Source of the DNA: Dinghuibacter sp964544695
GTDB lineage: Bacteria > Bacteroidota > Bacteroidia > Chitinophagales > Chitinophagaceae
Direction: 5' to 3'
DNA length: 64,000 nt
Assembly: GCA_964544695.1 (NCBI GenBank)
Contig: CAZJDB010000052.1
Location: 1 to 64,000, forward strand
Shown piece by piece: positions 44,869 through 52,716 of this stretch; within the stretch, counting starts at the first letter, position 1, and every line of letters starts with the position of its first letter. The notes under the pieces were generated by a model. It saw only the letters and a list, made by a program, of their open reading frames with translations. It did no database searches and was not told the origin of the DNA. The position numbers and the translations under genes are program-made.

Positions 44869-45641
44869 TGCCTTCCTTTATCACATATCTGGCGAAGCGC
44901 ATTGCCTATCCGTTCCTGTATCGTCCCCGCGAGGTTTCGGTGCAGTTGCGCATACTGCAGGCCGCGTGGCGGACTTCGCCTCCTCCTTCCGATGCATCGT
45001 TCGATGTATTCACCTATCATGGGGAAGACGGGTTATTGTTCTATCTCGTCACCTTTCTTCAAGGGATTCCCTTTACGTTCGTGGACATCGGCGCAGGGGA
45101 TTGCGTAAAGAGCAACTGCGCTATGTTCGCGGCGCACCTGGGGTGGAGCGGGACCTTTATCGACGCCAACCGTCGGAACATTGCCATTGGCCGCGCCTTT
45201 TATACATCATATCCCACAACGCACTTCGCACCCCCGCGTTTCGTTTGTGCGTCAGTAAACAAAAAAAATATTAATTCTTTTTTTGATGGCGATTCGTATG
45301 GTATCCTATCCATCGACATAGACGGCGATGACTATGCCATCTGGGAAGCCCTCACCGCCCGCCCCTGGATCGTCATCATCGAGGCCCGCGTCGAGCACGG
45401 GAACCAGGATATCGTCGATGCTGAGGGCGCTTCCGTGCCGGCGCTGTGCGCTCTGGCCGCGCGCAAGGGCTATGTGCTCGCGGCGTGGAACCTGCACGGG
45501 TATAACCTCATTTTTGTCCGCTCGGACCTGGTAAATGACCGCGTTTTTGCGCGGGTTTATCCGGCGCCTTCCCCGAGCTCGGGGGCGGCGCGCCCTTCGG
45601 AGCCGGGGGCGGCGCGCCCTTTGGGGCCGGCGGCGCCTTGA
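44868..45641 (+). CDS. Putative FkbM-like protein of unknown function
   Basis: A 257-residue protein. The central part (FTFVDIGAGDCVKSNCAMFA, then GTFIDANRRN and YGILSIDIDGDDYAIWEAL) resembles a methyltransferase-like Rossmann fold of the FkbM type, but SAM-binding residues are not clearly conserved, so the activity is uncertain. The conserved part ends near NLIFVRSDL. The last ~25 residues (Ala/Pro/Gly) come from a 24-nt tandem repeat and lie antisense to the tail of the Arc-like gene. The ATG overlaps the stop of the CorC-like gene by one base. Confidence 0.6.
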   Translation: MPSFITYLAKRIAYPFLYRPREVSVQLRILQAAWRTSPPPSDASFDVFTYHGEDGLLFYLVTFLQGIPFTFVDIGAGDCVKSNCAMFAAHLGWSGTFIDANRRNIAIGRAFYTSYPTTHFAPPRFVCASVNKKNINSFFDGDSYGILSIDIDGDDYAIWEALTARPWIVIIEARVEHGNQDIVDAEGASVPALCALAARKGYVLAAWNLHGYNLIFVRSDLVNDRVFARVYPAPSPSSGAARPSEPGAARPLGPAAP

Positions 45642-45786
45642 GCCGCCCGGAAGCCTTGAGTTGCTGGTGCAGTACCCACTCTATCTGCCCGTTTACACTA
45701 CGGAACTCGTCCGCCGCCCATCTCTCCAGGGCCTCGAACAACTCCGCATCCATGCGCAGGGCAAAACTCTTCTTCTGATTCATCAT
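45508..45786 (-). CDS. Arc-like ribbon-helix-helix DNA-binding protein with Pro/Ala tail
   Basis: A 92-residue protein. The first ~50 residues (KKSFALRMDAELFEALERWA then FRSVNGQIEWVLHQQLKASG) form an Arc-type ribbon-helix-helix. The remainder is a Pro/Ala/Lys-rich tail encoded opposite the end of the FkbM-like gene. It begins with ATGATGA overlapping the stop of the SPFH gene by 4 nt; the second ATG (45783) is an equally good start. Pairing of an SPFH gene and an Arc-type gene recurs in bacterial genomes as I recall, suggesting they work together, possibly as sensor and repressor. That role is inferred. Confidence 0.75.
   Translation of the reverse strand: MMNQKKSFALRMDAELFEALERWAADEFRSVNGQIEWVLHQQLKASGRLKAPPAPKGAPPPAPKGAPPPSSGKAPDKPAQKRGHLPGPSGQK
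45581..45637. repeat. 24-nt tandem repeat shared by two overlapping convergent genes
   Basis: Two 24-nt units start at 45581 and 45605, with a partial third at 45629. They encode GAARPSEP/GAARPLGP on the plus strand and the APPPAPKG/APPAPKG tail of the Arc-like protein on the minus strand. Confidence 0.88.
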
Positions 45787-46652
45787 TGATACAAGGTTCC
45801 CGTATTCAACACCGGCTGCGCCCCACGCTCGCCGCACAACACCACCATCAGGTTGCTCACCATCGCTGCTTTACGCTCGTCGTCCAGTTCTACGATCTTA
45901 CGCTTGGACAACTGGTCCAGGGCCATCTCCACCATGCCAACGGCGCCCTCCACGATCTTCGTCCGGGCTGCCACGATGGCCGTGGCCTGCTGGCGCTGGA
46001 GCATCGCCCCCGCGATTTCCTGGGCATAAGCCAGGTGGCTGATCCGGGCCTCAAGGATGAACAACCCCGCGGGCGCCAGGCGATCGTTCAGCTCCGTTTC
46101 CAGGAGCCCGTTCACCTTTTGTCCCCCTTCCCTCAGCGTGATTTCCGCGCCTTCATCCTCCATATTATCGTAGGGGCAGGACGAAGCCAGGTGCCTGACA
46201 GCCGCCTCGCTTTGGATGGCTACGTATTGCTTGTAATCGACTACCTCGAAGGTCGCCTTGTACGTATCCCGGACCTGCCATACGATGACCGCCGCGATCT
46301 CCACGGGGTTCCCCATCTTGTCGTTGACCTTGAGGATTTGCCCGTTCAGGTTTTGGGCCCTGAGGGACAAGCGCGTCGTCGAATACAGGGGATTTACCCA
46401 AAGCAACCCGTTTTCCTTCACGGAACCGATGTACCGCCCGAAGAACAGGCATACCCTGGACTGGTTGGGCTGCACGATCATGATGCCCTTCATCGTGAAA
46501 AAAGCCGCCACCATGAAAAGGATCCCGCCTGTGACCAACATGGGGTTGTTTTGCCCCGAATTCAACGCAAAACAGGTGATCCCGGCCGCCAGGAACAGGA
46601 TCGACAGGATGAGCGCCAGAAACCCGGACATCGGGTGCATTGTCTTTTCCAT
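45783..46652 (-). CDS. SPFH domain membrane protein
   Basis: A 289-residue protein with two N-terminal transmembrane segments (about 9-29 and 38-57) followed by an SPFH (stomatin/prohibitin/flotillin/HflK) domain: MIVQPNQSRVCLFFGRYIGSV, LRAQNLNGQILKVNDKMGNPVEIAAV, SCPYDNMEDEG and ARISHLAYAQEIAGAMLQRQQATAIVAAR. A helical C-terminus follows. Such proteins form oligomeric membrane scaffolds. It is coupled by a 4-nt overlap to the Arc-like gene. The 72-bp AT-rich gap upstream separates it from the divergent esterase gene. Confidence 0.88.
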   Translation of the reverse strand: MEKTMHPMSGFLALILSILFLAAGITCFALNSGQNNPMLVTGGILFMVAAFFTMKGIMIVQPNQSRVCLFFGRYIGSVKENGLLWVNPLYSTTRLSLRAQNLNGQILKVNDKMGNPVEIAAVIVWQVRDTYKATFEVVDYKQYVAIQSEAAVRHLASSCPYDNMEDEGAEITLREGGQKVNGLLETELNDRLAPAGLFILEARISHLAYAQEIAGAMLQRQQATAIVAARTKIVEGAVGMVEMALDQLSKRKIVELDDERKAAMVSNLMVVLCGERGAQPVLNTGTLYQ

Positions 46653-46724
46653 ATAATTTTGATATTATTTTGATATCAAAGATAAGATGTTTTTTGTTCC
46701 TACATTTAAATAAAATTCCCCCGG

Positions 46725-47831
46725 ATGCTGTCCCTCCCGATCGTCCTTTTATTGCACTTCTTCGCGTCCGTTGGGGCCGCGCCTGTTTGGGCCGCGCCTG
46801 TTTGGGCCGCGGCCGGCGCGCCCGCTGGCGCGGCTGCGCCCACTTTTTACGCGGCAACCGACCCCCACATCCGCTACGTAGGCCGCATCGAAGCGGCGGC
46901 CGAGCCCCGGTTTTGGAACTCCGGCGTATATATTCAACTGAAATTCGAAGGCCCTTCCTGCCAGCTCTACCTGAAGGACCAGGTCCTCTACGGCAAATCG
47001 CACAACTACATCGAAATCGCCGTGGATGATGAAACACCCTACCGCCTCCAGATGCGGGGCGCCTCGGACACCCTGACCATAGAAGCGCACATCAAAGGGA
47101 GCACCCACATCCTGACCCTATGTAAAAACACGGAATCGGGGATCGGCTACCTGGCCCTCGCGGGAGTGCGCTGCAAAAAGCTCCTCGACCTGCCCGCCGC
47201 ACCCACGCGAAAGATCGAATACATCGGAAACTCCATCACCTGCGGGTCCGGCATGGATATGTCCGTAAAGGGTTGCGGACAGGGCGAATGGTACGACCAG
47301 CACAACGCCTACATGAGTTACGGACCCCTGACGGCCAGGGCCCTGGACGCCCAATGGCTGCTCAGTTCGGTGTCGGGGATCGGCCTGATCCACAGTTGTT
47401 GCAAGATGGACATCACCATGCCCCGGGTATTTGACAAGGTGGATATGCGCGATGATTCCCTGGCCTGGGATTTCGGGCGCTACCAGCCCGACGTGGTGAC
47501 GGTGTGCCTCGGGCAGAACGACGGCATCCAGGACTCGGCCGCATTTTGCGGGGCCTACGTACAGTTCCTGCATGACCTCCGCAAACACTATCCGCAGGCG
47601 ACGCTCATCTGCCTGACGAGTCCCATGGCCGACGAGAAGCTCACGCCCGTGTTACAGAAATACCTGATGTTCATTTATTCGGAAATGCGCCGCCAGGGGG
47701 ATACGAAGGTGTATACTTATTTCTTCAAACACTGGTATCATCATGGATGTGGGGGGCACCCGGATATGCAGGAGCACAAGGCGATCGCGGGCGAGCTGAC
47801 CGCCTGCATCAAAGATATTATGAAATGGTAG
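46725..47831 (+). CDS. Exported SGNH/GDSL esterase (CE2-like)
   Basis: A 368-residue protein with an N-terminal signal region, an N-terminal beta-jelly-roll (about 38-150; WNSGVYIQLKFEGPSCQLYL) and a C-terminal SGNH hydrolase domain. Motifs are YIGNSITCGSGM (nucleophile Ser), SGIGLIHS, VTVCLGQNDG and HPDMQEHKAIA (Asp/His). The two-domain layout fits CE2 acetyl esterases, which remove acetyl groups from plant polysaccharides. The signal region contains a 15-nt tandem duplication encoding AAPVWAAPVW. The final Trp codon and stop are duplicated downstream. Confidence 0.87.
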   Translation: MLSLPIVLLLHFFASVGAAPVWAAPVWAAAGAPAGAAAPTFYAATDPHIRYVGRIEAAAEPRFWNSGVYIQLKFEGPSCQLYLKDQVLYGKSHNYIEIAVDDETPYRLQMRGASDTLTIEAHIKGSTHILTLCKNTESGIGYLALAGVRCKKLLDLPAAPTRKIEYIGNSITCGSGMDMSVKGCGQGEWYDQHNAYMSYGPLTARALDAQWLLSSVSGIGLIHSCCKMDITMPRVFDKVDMRDDSLAWDFGRYQPDVVTVCLGQNDGIQDSAAFCGAYVQFLHDLRKHYPQATLICLTSPMADEKLTPVLQKYLMFIYSEMRRQGDTKVYTYFFKHWYHHGCGGHPDMQEHKAIAGELTACIKDIMKW

Positions 47832-47871
47832 CGCCCGCGGCCGGCCGTGCGGCCTGGTAGCGCCTGCGGCC
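47826..47871. repeat. Direct repeat at the esterase 3' end
   Basis: tggtagcgcccgcggcc (47826-47842) recurs with one change at 47855-47871. The first copy carries the esterase's terminal Trp codon and TAG; the second touches the stop of the convergent gene. The GC-rich segment between forms no obvious gene. Confidence 0.75.
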
Positions 47872-48551
47872 TAGTCGCCTCTGGAGGTTTCCCCCGTGCG
47901 GACCTTGATCTTCTTTTTACCCGAATTCTTCTTGTTGTAATCCTGGACCTCCTTGGGCAGGGCCGTGGAGTCCCGGGCATTCTGCGCCACATTGGTGGTC
48001 AGGCCCCCATCCTGGAGCTTCCCCAGGACGTAGTGCTCCGTTTTGGCGATCGTGCCCGTGGAAGGATCGAAGTAGTTCCAGGTTCCATGCTTATAGGAAT
48101 TGGCGTCGAGCTTGACTACTTTTCGCGAGGTGCGGAAGGGATTGCGGGGGTCATCGTACACCGTGACCGTATCGTATGGGTTTTGGGGGTCCACCGCCAT
48201 CCAGCTTTCTTCCCTGAGCCTTTCCCCCGATGGAAGAAGGTATTCCTGCAAGCCATCCTTGTTTCCCCATTTGTACTGCTCGATCGCGGTCAGGTCGCCC
48301 TGGAGGTCATAACGACGCCAGGTGCCGTCCTTTACATCATCCCTGAAGTAACCCTCCTCTTCATAACCCGGCTCTCCCCTCAGTTCGTCCATGTGGATCA
48401 CCCAGGGCCCTTGCCTGTGGTGCAGGGTGTCCACGCAGTTCAGGGTATCCCCCTTGGCCCCAATGGTGTAGGTCAGGCACTGGGCGTGGGCGCCCGAAGC
48501 CAGGGCGACGAAGAGCAGCGTTTTCAACAGGATCTTGGGCATGGTTGACAT
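47871..48551 (-). CDS. Hypothetical exported protein with MORN/YwqK-like repeats
   Basis: A 226-residue protein with a signal peptide (ILLKTLLFVALASGAHAQ). The mature part contains YwqK/MORN-like segments: GYFRDDVKDGTWRRYDLQGD, YKWGNKDGLQEYLLPSGE, YKHGTWNYFDPSTG. Similar proteins occur widely in Bacteroidota and their function is unknown; the old antitoxin label for this group is not supported here. The C-terminus is Lys/Arg-rich. An internal ATG at 48542 is an alternative start. It lies 58 nt downstream of the TlpA gene. Confidence 0.75.
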   Translation of the reverse strand: MSTMPKILLKTLLFVALASGAHAQCLTYTIGAKGDTLNCVDTLHHRQGPWVIHMDELRGEPGYEEEGYFRDDVKDGTWRRYDLQGDLTAIEQYKWGNKDGLQEYLLPSGERLREESWMAVDPQNPYDTVTVYDDPRNPFRTSRKVVKLDANSYKHGTWNYFDPSTGTIAKTEHYVLGKLQDGGLTTNVAQNARDSTALPKEVQDYNKKNSGKKKIKVRTGETSRGD

Positions 48552-48609
48552 CGTTTACAATGATATAACGTCCCGCGGGCCGACGGAATTGCGCGGCCGG
48601 GGGGCCGAC

Positions 48610-49701
48610 TTAGTGTAACACCTCCTGGAGTTTCACAATTAACTCACCGCCCCGCAGGTTCTTCCCTATAATCTTTCCCGCGGGATCGATCAGGAAATTC
48701 TGTGGAATGCTCGTGATATTGTACAACTGTCCCACGGCGTTGCCCCACCCTCTCAGGTCGGACACCTGGGTCCAGGACAAGCCGTCCATGGCAATGGCCT
48801 GAAGCCAGGGCGCCCGGCTTTGGTCGAAGGACACGCTGAGGATCGTGAAGTTCTTGGCCTTGAAGGCGTCGTACGCCTTCACCACATTTGGATTCTCCGC
48901 CCGGCAAGGTCCGCACCAACTGGCCCAAAAATCCACCAGCACGTATTTGCCCCGGAATTGGGACAGGGAGATGAGATGACCCGACGTATCCTCCTGCGTA
49001 AAATCCATGGCCAGGGAACCTTCTTTACCGATGCTCGCCTTCGCAATTTGCTGGGCGAGGAGGCGACCATAAAAATCATGCTGGACGGCGGGTTTCAGTT
49101 TGGCGTATTCCGTTTGCAGCCAGTCGTAGTTCTGGCGCACCTGCATGTGCACGGCAAGGATGAAGGTGCTGACGTGCGAAGCGGTGTGCGTATCCACATA
49201 TGTCGCCGTCATCATATCCAGGGTATCGAGGCGGTGCTGGTAGATCGCCAGGAGGCTGTCGAACCCCGGATCGCTGCGGTGCGTGTTCAGGATTTGGGCC
49301 AGGGCCCCCAGGCGCTGGAAAAAGGGTGCGAATACGGGCTCGAACTGATCGTAATCCGCTTGCGTGGGCGACCCCGTTACCTTGGCCGCGTCCAGATCGC
49401 CCGCAGGGACCGAAATCTCCACATGCGAAGCGTCCAGGAAAAGGAGCTTGTGCTCGTTATGACCCGCCACACTCAGGAAGTAAAGGTTTGGATCGTGCAC
49501 CACGCCACGGAGCAGGAACTGCCCCTGGTACACGGTGGTGCTGGCCAGGGTATCCTTGTTCAGGTTCGGGTTGGATAAAAACACGAGCGTCCCCTCGGGC
49601 GCTCCGGGCAGGGTACCGTGGATGGAAAAGGCAGTGTCTGCTTGGGCAAGGAGCCCGTTGCAGTAAAAAAGCAAAGCTCCAATGAGCCATTTATGTCGCA
49701 T
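48610..49701 (-). CDS. TlpA-like thioredoxin-fold protein with DUF4369-like N-terminus
   Basis: A 363-residue exported protein. Signal peptide (about 1-19, GLLAQ), a DUF4369-type beta domain (FSIHGTLPGAPEGTLVFLSN, about 24-115), a helical spacer, then a TlpA/AhpC-type thioredoxin domain from about 230 with WASWCGPCRAENP (Cys263, Cys266) and the cis-Pro region SIPQNFLIDPAG. It probably acts as a periplasmic thiol-disulfide reductase. Its start overlaps the end of hisIE by 11 nt, so it can be transcribed as the last gene of the his/trp block, although no metabolic link is evident. Confidence 0.88.
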   Translation of the reverse strand: MRHKWLIGALLFYCNGLLAQADTAFSIHGTLPGAPEGTLVFLSNPNLNKDTLASTTVYQGQFLLRGVVHDPNLYFLSVAGHNEHKLLFLDASHVEISVPAGDLDAAKVTGSPTQADYDQFEPVFAPFFQRLGALAQILNTHRSDPGFDSLLAIYQHRLDTLDMMTATYVDTHTASHVSTFILAVHMQVRQNYDWLQTEYAKLKPAVQHDFYGRLLAQQIAKASIGKEGSLAMDFTQEDTSGHLISLSQFRGKYVLVDFWASWCGPCRAENPNVVKAYDAFKAKNFTILSVSFDQSRAPWLQAIAMDGLSWTQVSDLRGWGNAVGQLYNITSIPQNFLIDPAGKIIGKNLRGGELIVKLQEVLH

Positions 49702-50287
49702 GTCTTTCTTTTAGTACGTCAATCACCTCATTCAGGTTGTACCCTTTCGCCCTGAGGAGGACCAGATAGTGATACATCAGGTCCGCAGCCTCGCCCAGGA
49801 AAAGGGACTTGTTGTCGTCCTTTGCCTCGATCACCAGCTCCACCGCCTCTTCGCCTACCTTTTGGGCTACCTTGTTGATGCCCCGTGCGAGAAGCTTGGC
49901 CGTGTACGAGCCATCGGGCGATGTTGAAGCCCGCGATGCAATCACACCTTCCAGGTACGACAAAAAATCCGAAGAAACATTTTCTTCCCCCCAGCACGTA
50001 TCCGCTCCTGTATGGCACGTAGGTCCTTGCGGCGCGGCCTTAATGAGCAGCGTGTCACCATCGCAGTCCAGGAGGATATCCCGCAGGATGAGATGGTTTC
50101 CGCTTTCCTCTCCTTTCGTCCAAAGCCTTCCTTTGGAACGGCTGAAGAAGGTCACCCGGTTTAACAAACGAGTAGCCTCCAGCGCCTCCTCGTTCATAAA
50201 ACCCAGCATCAGCACCCTCCTGGTCTCCGCATCCTGAACGATGGCCGGTACGAGACCGTCCGCATATTTACTGAAATTCACCTTCAT
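49691..50287 (-). CDS. hisIE: Bifunctional phosphoribosyl-AMP cyclohydrolase/phosphoribosyl-ATP pyrophosphatase
   Basis: A 198-residue fusion catalysing histidine steps 2 and 3. The HisI part (about 1-105) contains MLGFMNEEAL, SRSKGRLWTKGEESGN, DCDGDTLL and the zinc-binding CHTGADTCW. The HisE part (about 110-195) contains DGSYTAKLLARGINKVAQKVGEEAVELVIEAK and LMYHYLVLL. It overlaps hisF by 4 nt and closes the distal histidine set hisH-hisA-hisF-hisIE that lies downstream of trpA. Confidence 0.97.
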   Translation of the reverse strand: MKVNFSKYADGLVPAIVQDAETRRVLMLGFMNEEALEATRLLNRVTFFSRSKGRLWTKGEESGNHLILRDILLDCDGDTLLIKAAPQGPTCHTGADTCWGEENVSSDFLSYLEGVIASRASTSPDGSYTAKLLARGINKVAQKVGEEAVELVIEAKDDNKSLFLGEAADLMYHYLVLLRAKGYNLNEVIDVLKERHAT

Positions 50288-51045
50288 AATCTGACCGGGA
50301 TCCGGTGCTTATGCAAATATCCCTTTATTTCTCCAATCCCTATTTCCTTGAAGTGAAAAATGCTGGCCGCGAGCGCCGCATCGGCATGACCCTCCCGGAA
50401 AACATCCAGGAAATGAGGGAGTTGTCCACCCCCTCCCGAAGCAATTACGGGAACGGGCAAATCCGCAGACAAGCGGCGCGTGATTTCCAGGGCAAACCCC
50501 TGCTTTGTTCCATCGTGGTTCATCGATGTCAGCAGGATTTCCCCCGCCCCCCGGTCCACCCCTTCGCGGGCCCAGTCCTCGCAACGCACGTCGGTCTTCA
50601 CGCGCCCCCCGTTGAGGTATACATACCACGTTCCATCGGACTCCTGCCGTGTATCGATGGCCAGTACCACGCACTGCGAACCGAATTCCTGGGCCAGTTC
50701 CCCGATCAACTCCCGGTTCCGGAAGGCGGCCGTGTTCACCGAAATCTTATCAGCCCCGCAAGCCAGCAACGCCTGCACGTCGCCCACGCTCGCGATCCCC
50801 CCGCCTACGGTGAAAGGGATATTGATGTGGCGGCTGATCCGGTCCACCAGCGCGGTCAGCGTTTTGCGTTTTTCATTCGTGGCCGTGATGTCCAGGAAGA
50901 CGAGCTCGTCCGCCCCCTGCGCCGCGTACAGGGCCCCCAGCTCCACAGGGTCGCCCGCGTCCCTGAGCTGCTCGAAGTTCACCCCCTTCACGGTGCGCCC
51001 GTCCTTGATGTCCAGGCAGGGTATGATGCGTTTGGTCAGTGCCAT
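50284..51045 (-). CDS. hisF: Imidazole glycerol phosphate synthase, cyclase subunit
   Basis: A 253-residue TIM barrel that forms imidazole glycerol phosphate and AICAR from PRFAR with ammonia delivered by HisH. Catalytic Asp in IPCLDIKDGR (residue 11) and in VLAIDTRQE (about 130) are present, as are TVGGGI and ASGGGG phosphate-binding loops. hisH is not adjacent; an acetyltransferase gene and hisA lie between them. It overlaps hisA by 10 nt and hisIE by 4 nt. Confidence 0.97.
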   Translation of the reverse strand: MALTKRIIPCLDIKDGRTVKGVNFEQLRDAGDPVELGALYAAQGADELVFLDITATNEKRKTLTALVDRISRHINIPFTVGGGIASVGDVQALLACGADKISVNTAAFRNRELIGELAQEFGSQCVVLAIDTRQESDGTWYVYLNGGRVKTDVRCEDWAREGVDRGAGEILLTSMNHDGTKQGFALEITRRLSADLPVPVIASGGGGQLPHFLDVFREGHADAALAASIFHFKEIGIGEIKGYLHKHRIPVRL

Positions 51046-51752
51046 TTGCTCAAGTCTTTTAATTCGATCCGTCCTTCGTAGATGGCTTTTCCTATGATGA
51101 CGCCGCGGCAGCCGACTTCGGCCAGCGACTCCAGATCCGCAAGTGTCGCCACGCCCCCGCTCGCGATGAAATACAGATCGTGAAAGCGCTCCACGATTTT
51201 CTTATAGAGCTCGGTCGCCGGCCCCTGTAGCAATCCGTCCCTGCTGACATCCGTGCAAAAAACCTGATGTATGCCCCTATCCACGTACGATTGAATAAAG
51301 TCGAATACATTCATCGTGCTCGTCTCCTGCCAGCCGCTCACGGTGATTTTTTCCCCCTTCACATCTGCTCCCAGGAGAAATTTTTTCGCCCCGAATGCGT
51401 TCATCCATTCCGCCATCGTTTCGGGCTGTTTGACCGCGAGGCTCCCGATGGTGGCCAGCTTTGCGCCCGAGCCCAACACGATCTCCAAATCTTCCCGGCG
51501 CGCAATGCCTCCGCCGAAATCGATGACCAAAGCCGTGCGACCGGCCACGCGTTCCAGGACCTTCCAATTTTTTACCGCGCCCGCTTTCGCGCCGTCGAGG
51601 TCCACGAGGTGCAGCCGCGAAAGCCCAGCCCCTTCGAAAGCCTTGGCCACTTCCAGTGGGTCTTCGTTGTAGACCTTCATTTGCGCGAAGTCGCCTTGTG
51701 TGAGGCGGACGCATTTCCCATCGATGATATCTATGGCTGGTATGATTTCCAC
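51036..51752 (-). CDS. hisA: Phosphoribosylformimino-AICAR-P isomerase
   Basis: A 238-residue TIM barrel catalysing the Amadori rearrangement of ProFAR to PRFAR. Catalytic Asp near residue 7 (PAIDIIDGKCVRL) and in FCTDVSRDGLLQG are present, with the IDFGGGI and ASGGVA phosphate loops. The conserved N-terminus begins with a GTG codon at 51752, since no ATG precedes EIIPAID in frame; the longer open frame upstream lies inside the acetyltransferase gene. That makes a 22-nt overlap with the acetyltransferase. Confidence 0.95.
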   Translation of the reverse strand: MEIIPAIDIIDGKCVRLTQGDFAQMKVYNEDPLEVAKAFEGAGLSRLHLVDLDGAKAGAVKNWKVLERVAGRTALVIDFGGGIARREDLEIVLGSGAKLATIGSLAVKQPETMAEWMNAFGAKKFLLGADVKGEKITVSGWQETSTMNVFDFIQSYVDRGIHQVFCTDVSRDGLLQGPATELYKKIVERFHDLYFIASGGVATLADLESLAEVGCRGVIIGKAIYEGRIELKDLSKWH

Positions 51753-52144
51753 TTCTCCATTTTTATGTAGGTATATCCTTGGTCTTCCCACGCGGGTCCC
51801 ACGGGTCGCATCCCAAAACGCTCGTACAGGGACAGCGCGCTGGTCCTGGCATTGCACCAGATGACCCTACCCTGCGCCTGTGCCATGATGTGCCCCAGCA
51901 GCAGGCTGCCGTAACCCTTGTTTTGCTCGTGCGGAAGCGTCGCGAATTTCCTGAAGCGGCTTTCATCACCCGCCTCGAACAGCGAAATCACCGAAACGGC
52001 TGCATCGTTGATGAACACCCCCCAGTGCGACCCCGCGTCGTCGTCGGCCAGCTTTATCCCGTCCAGCGTCCGTTCGGGATAAAGTACCTCGCGCCGGATG
52101 CGCCATACCGTTTCCAGGGGGGCTTCCCTTATCTGAGGCGTCAT
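51731..52144 (-). CDS. GNAT family N-acetyltransferase inside the his block
   Basis: A 137-residue GNAT protein: TVWRIRREVLYPERT at the N-terminus, then the acetyl-CoA motif LPHEQNKGYGSLLLGHIMAQ (about residues 69-88), WCNARTSALSLYERFGM and a final strand. The target is unknown. It overlaps hisH by 4 nt and hisA by 22 nt, so it is tightly embedded and almost certainly cotranscribed with the histidine genes. Short acetyltransferases of this kind near the hisH-hisA junction are not part of the histidine pathway. Confidence 0.88.
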   Translation of the reverse strand: MTPQIREAPLETVWRIRREVLYPERTLDGIKLADDDAGSHWGVFINDAAVSVISLFEAGDESRFRKFATLPHEQNKGYGSLLLGHIMAQAQGRVIWCNARTSALSLYERFGMRPVGPAWEDQGYTYIKMEKWKSYQP

Positions 52145-52716
52145 AGTTTCAAAAAGTTTCGCAATATATCCTCACCCGCTTCCGCGCTTTTTTCCGGGTG
52201 GAATTGGACGCCGTAGAAGTTTCCCTTGTGCAGCGCGCTGCTGAATTTTCGGCCGTACTCCGTGACCGCATCCGTCTCGGCACAAATGTCGGCATAGTAA
52301 CTATGCACGAAGTAACAATAAGGCGTCGCGCCGTTGAATAATGCGCCCTTTGTATCCTCCACTTTATTCCACCCGATCTGGGGTACCTTCAGTTCCCCCA
52401 CCGGAAAGCGCCGTACGCGCGTCCCGAAAATCCCCATTCCCTCCGTATCATTTTCTTCCGAATGCAGGCACATCAACTGCATGCCCAGGCAAATGCCCAA
52501 CACGGGTTGCGTCAGGCTTTTCAGGAGGGTGTCGAGCCCGCGCTCCCTAAGATACCCCATCGCCGTACTCGCTTCACCGACACCCGGAAAGATCACCTTC
52601 TCCGCCGAGCGGATCAGCGCCGGATCGTCGGTCACCGTAGCCTCCGCCCCGATCCGCGCCAGTGAATAATGCACCGACTGGATGTTACCCGCATTATATT
52701 GGACGATCACGTTCAT
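52141..52716 (-). CDS. hisH: Imidazole glycerol phosphate synthase, glutamine amidotransferase subunit
   Basis: A 191-residue class I amidotransferase. The nucleophile is in GICLGMQLM (Cys about residue 77) and the His/Glu pair in QFHPEKSAEAG. It supplies ammonia to HisF. The ATG overlaps the end of trpA by 4 nt, so ribosomes finishing trpA can start hisH. This junction joins the tryptophan and histidine genes into one transcript. Confidence 0.97.
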   Translation of the reverse strand: MNVIVQYNAGNIQSVHYSLARIGAEATVTDDPALIRSAEKVIFPGVGEASTAMGYLRERGLDTLLKSLTQPVLGICLGMQLMCLHSEENDTEGMGIFGTRVRRFPVGELKVPQIGWNKVEDTKGALFNGATPYCYFVHSYYADICAETDAVTEYGRKFSSALHKGNFYGVQFHPEKSAEAGEDILRNFLKL

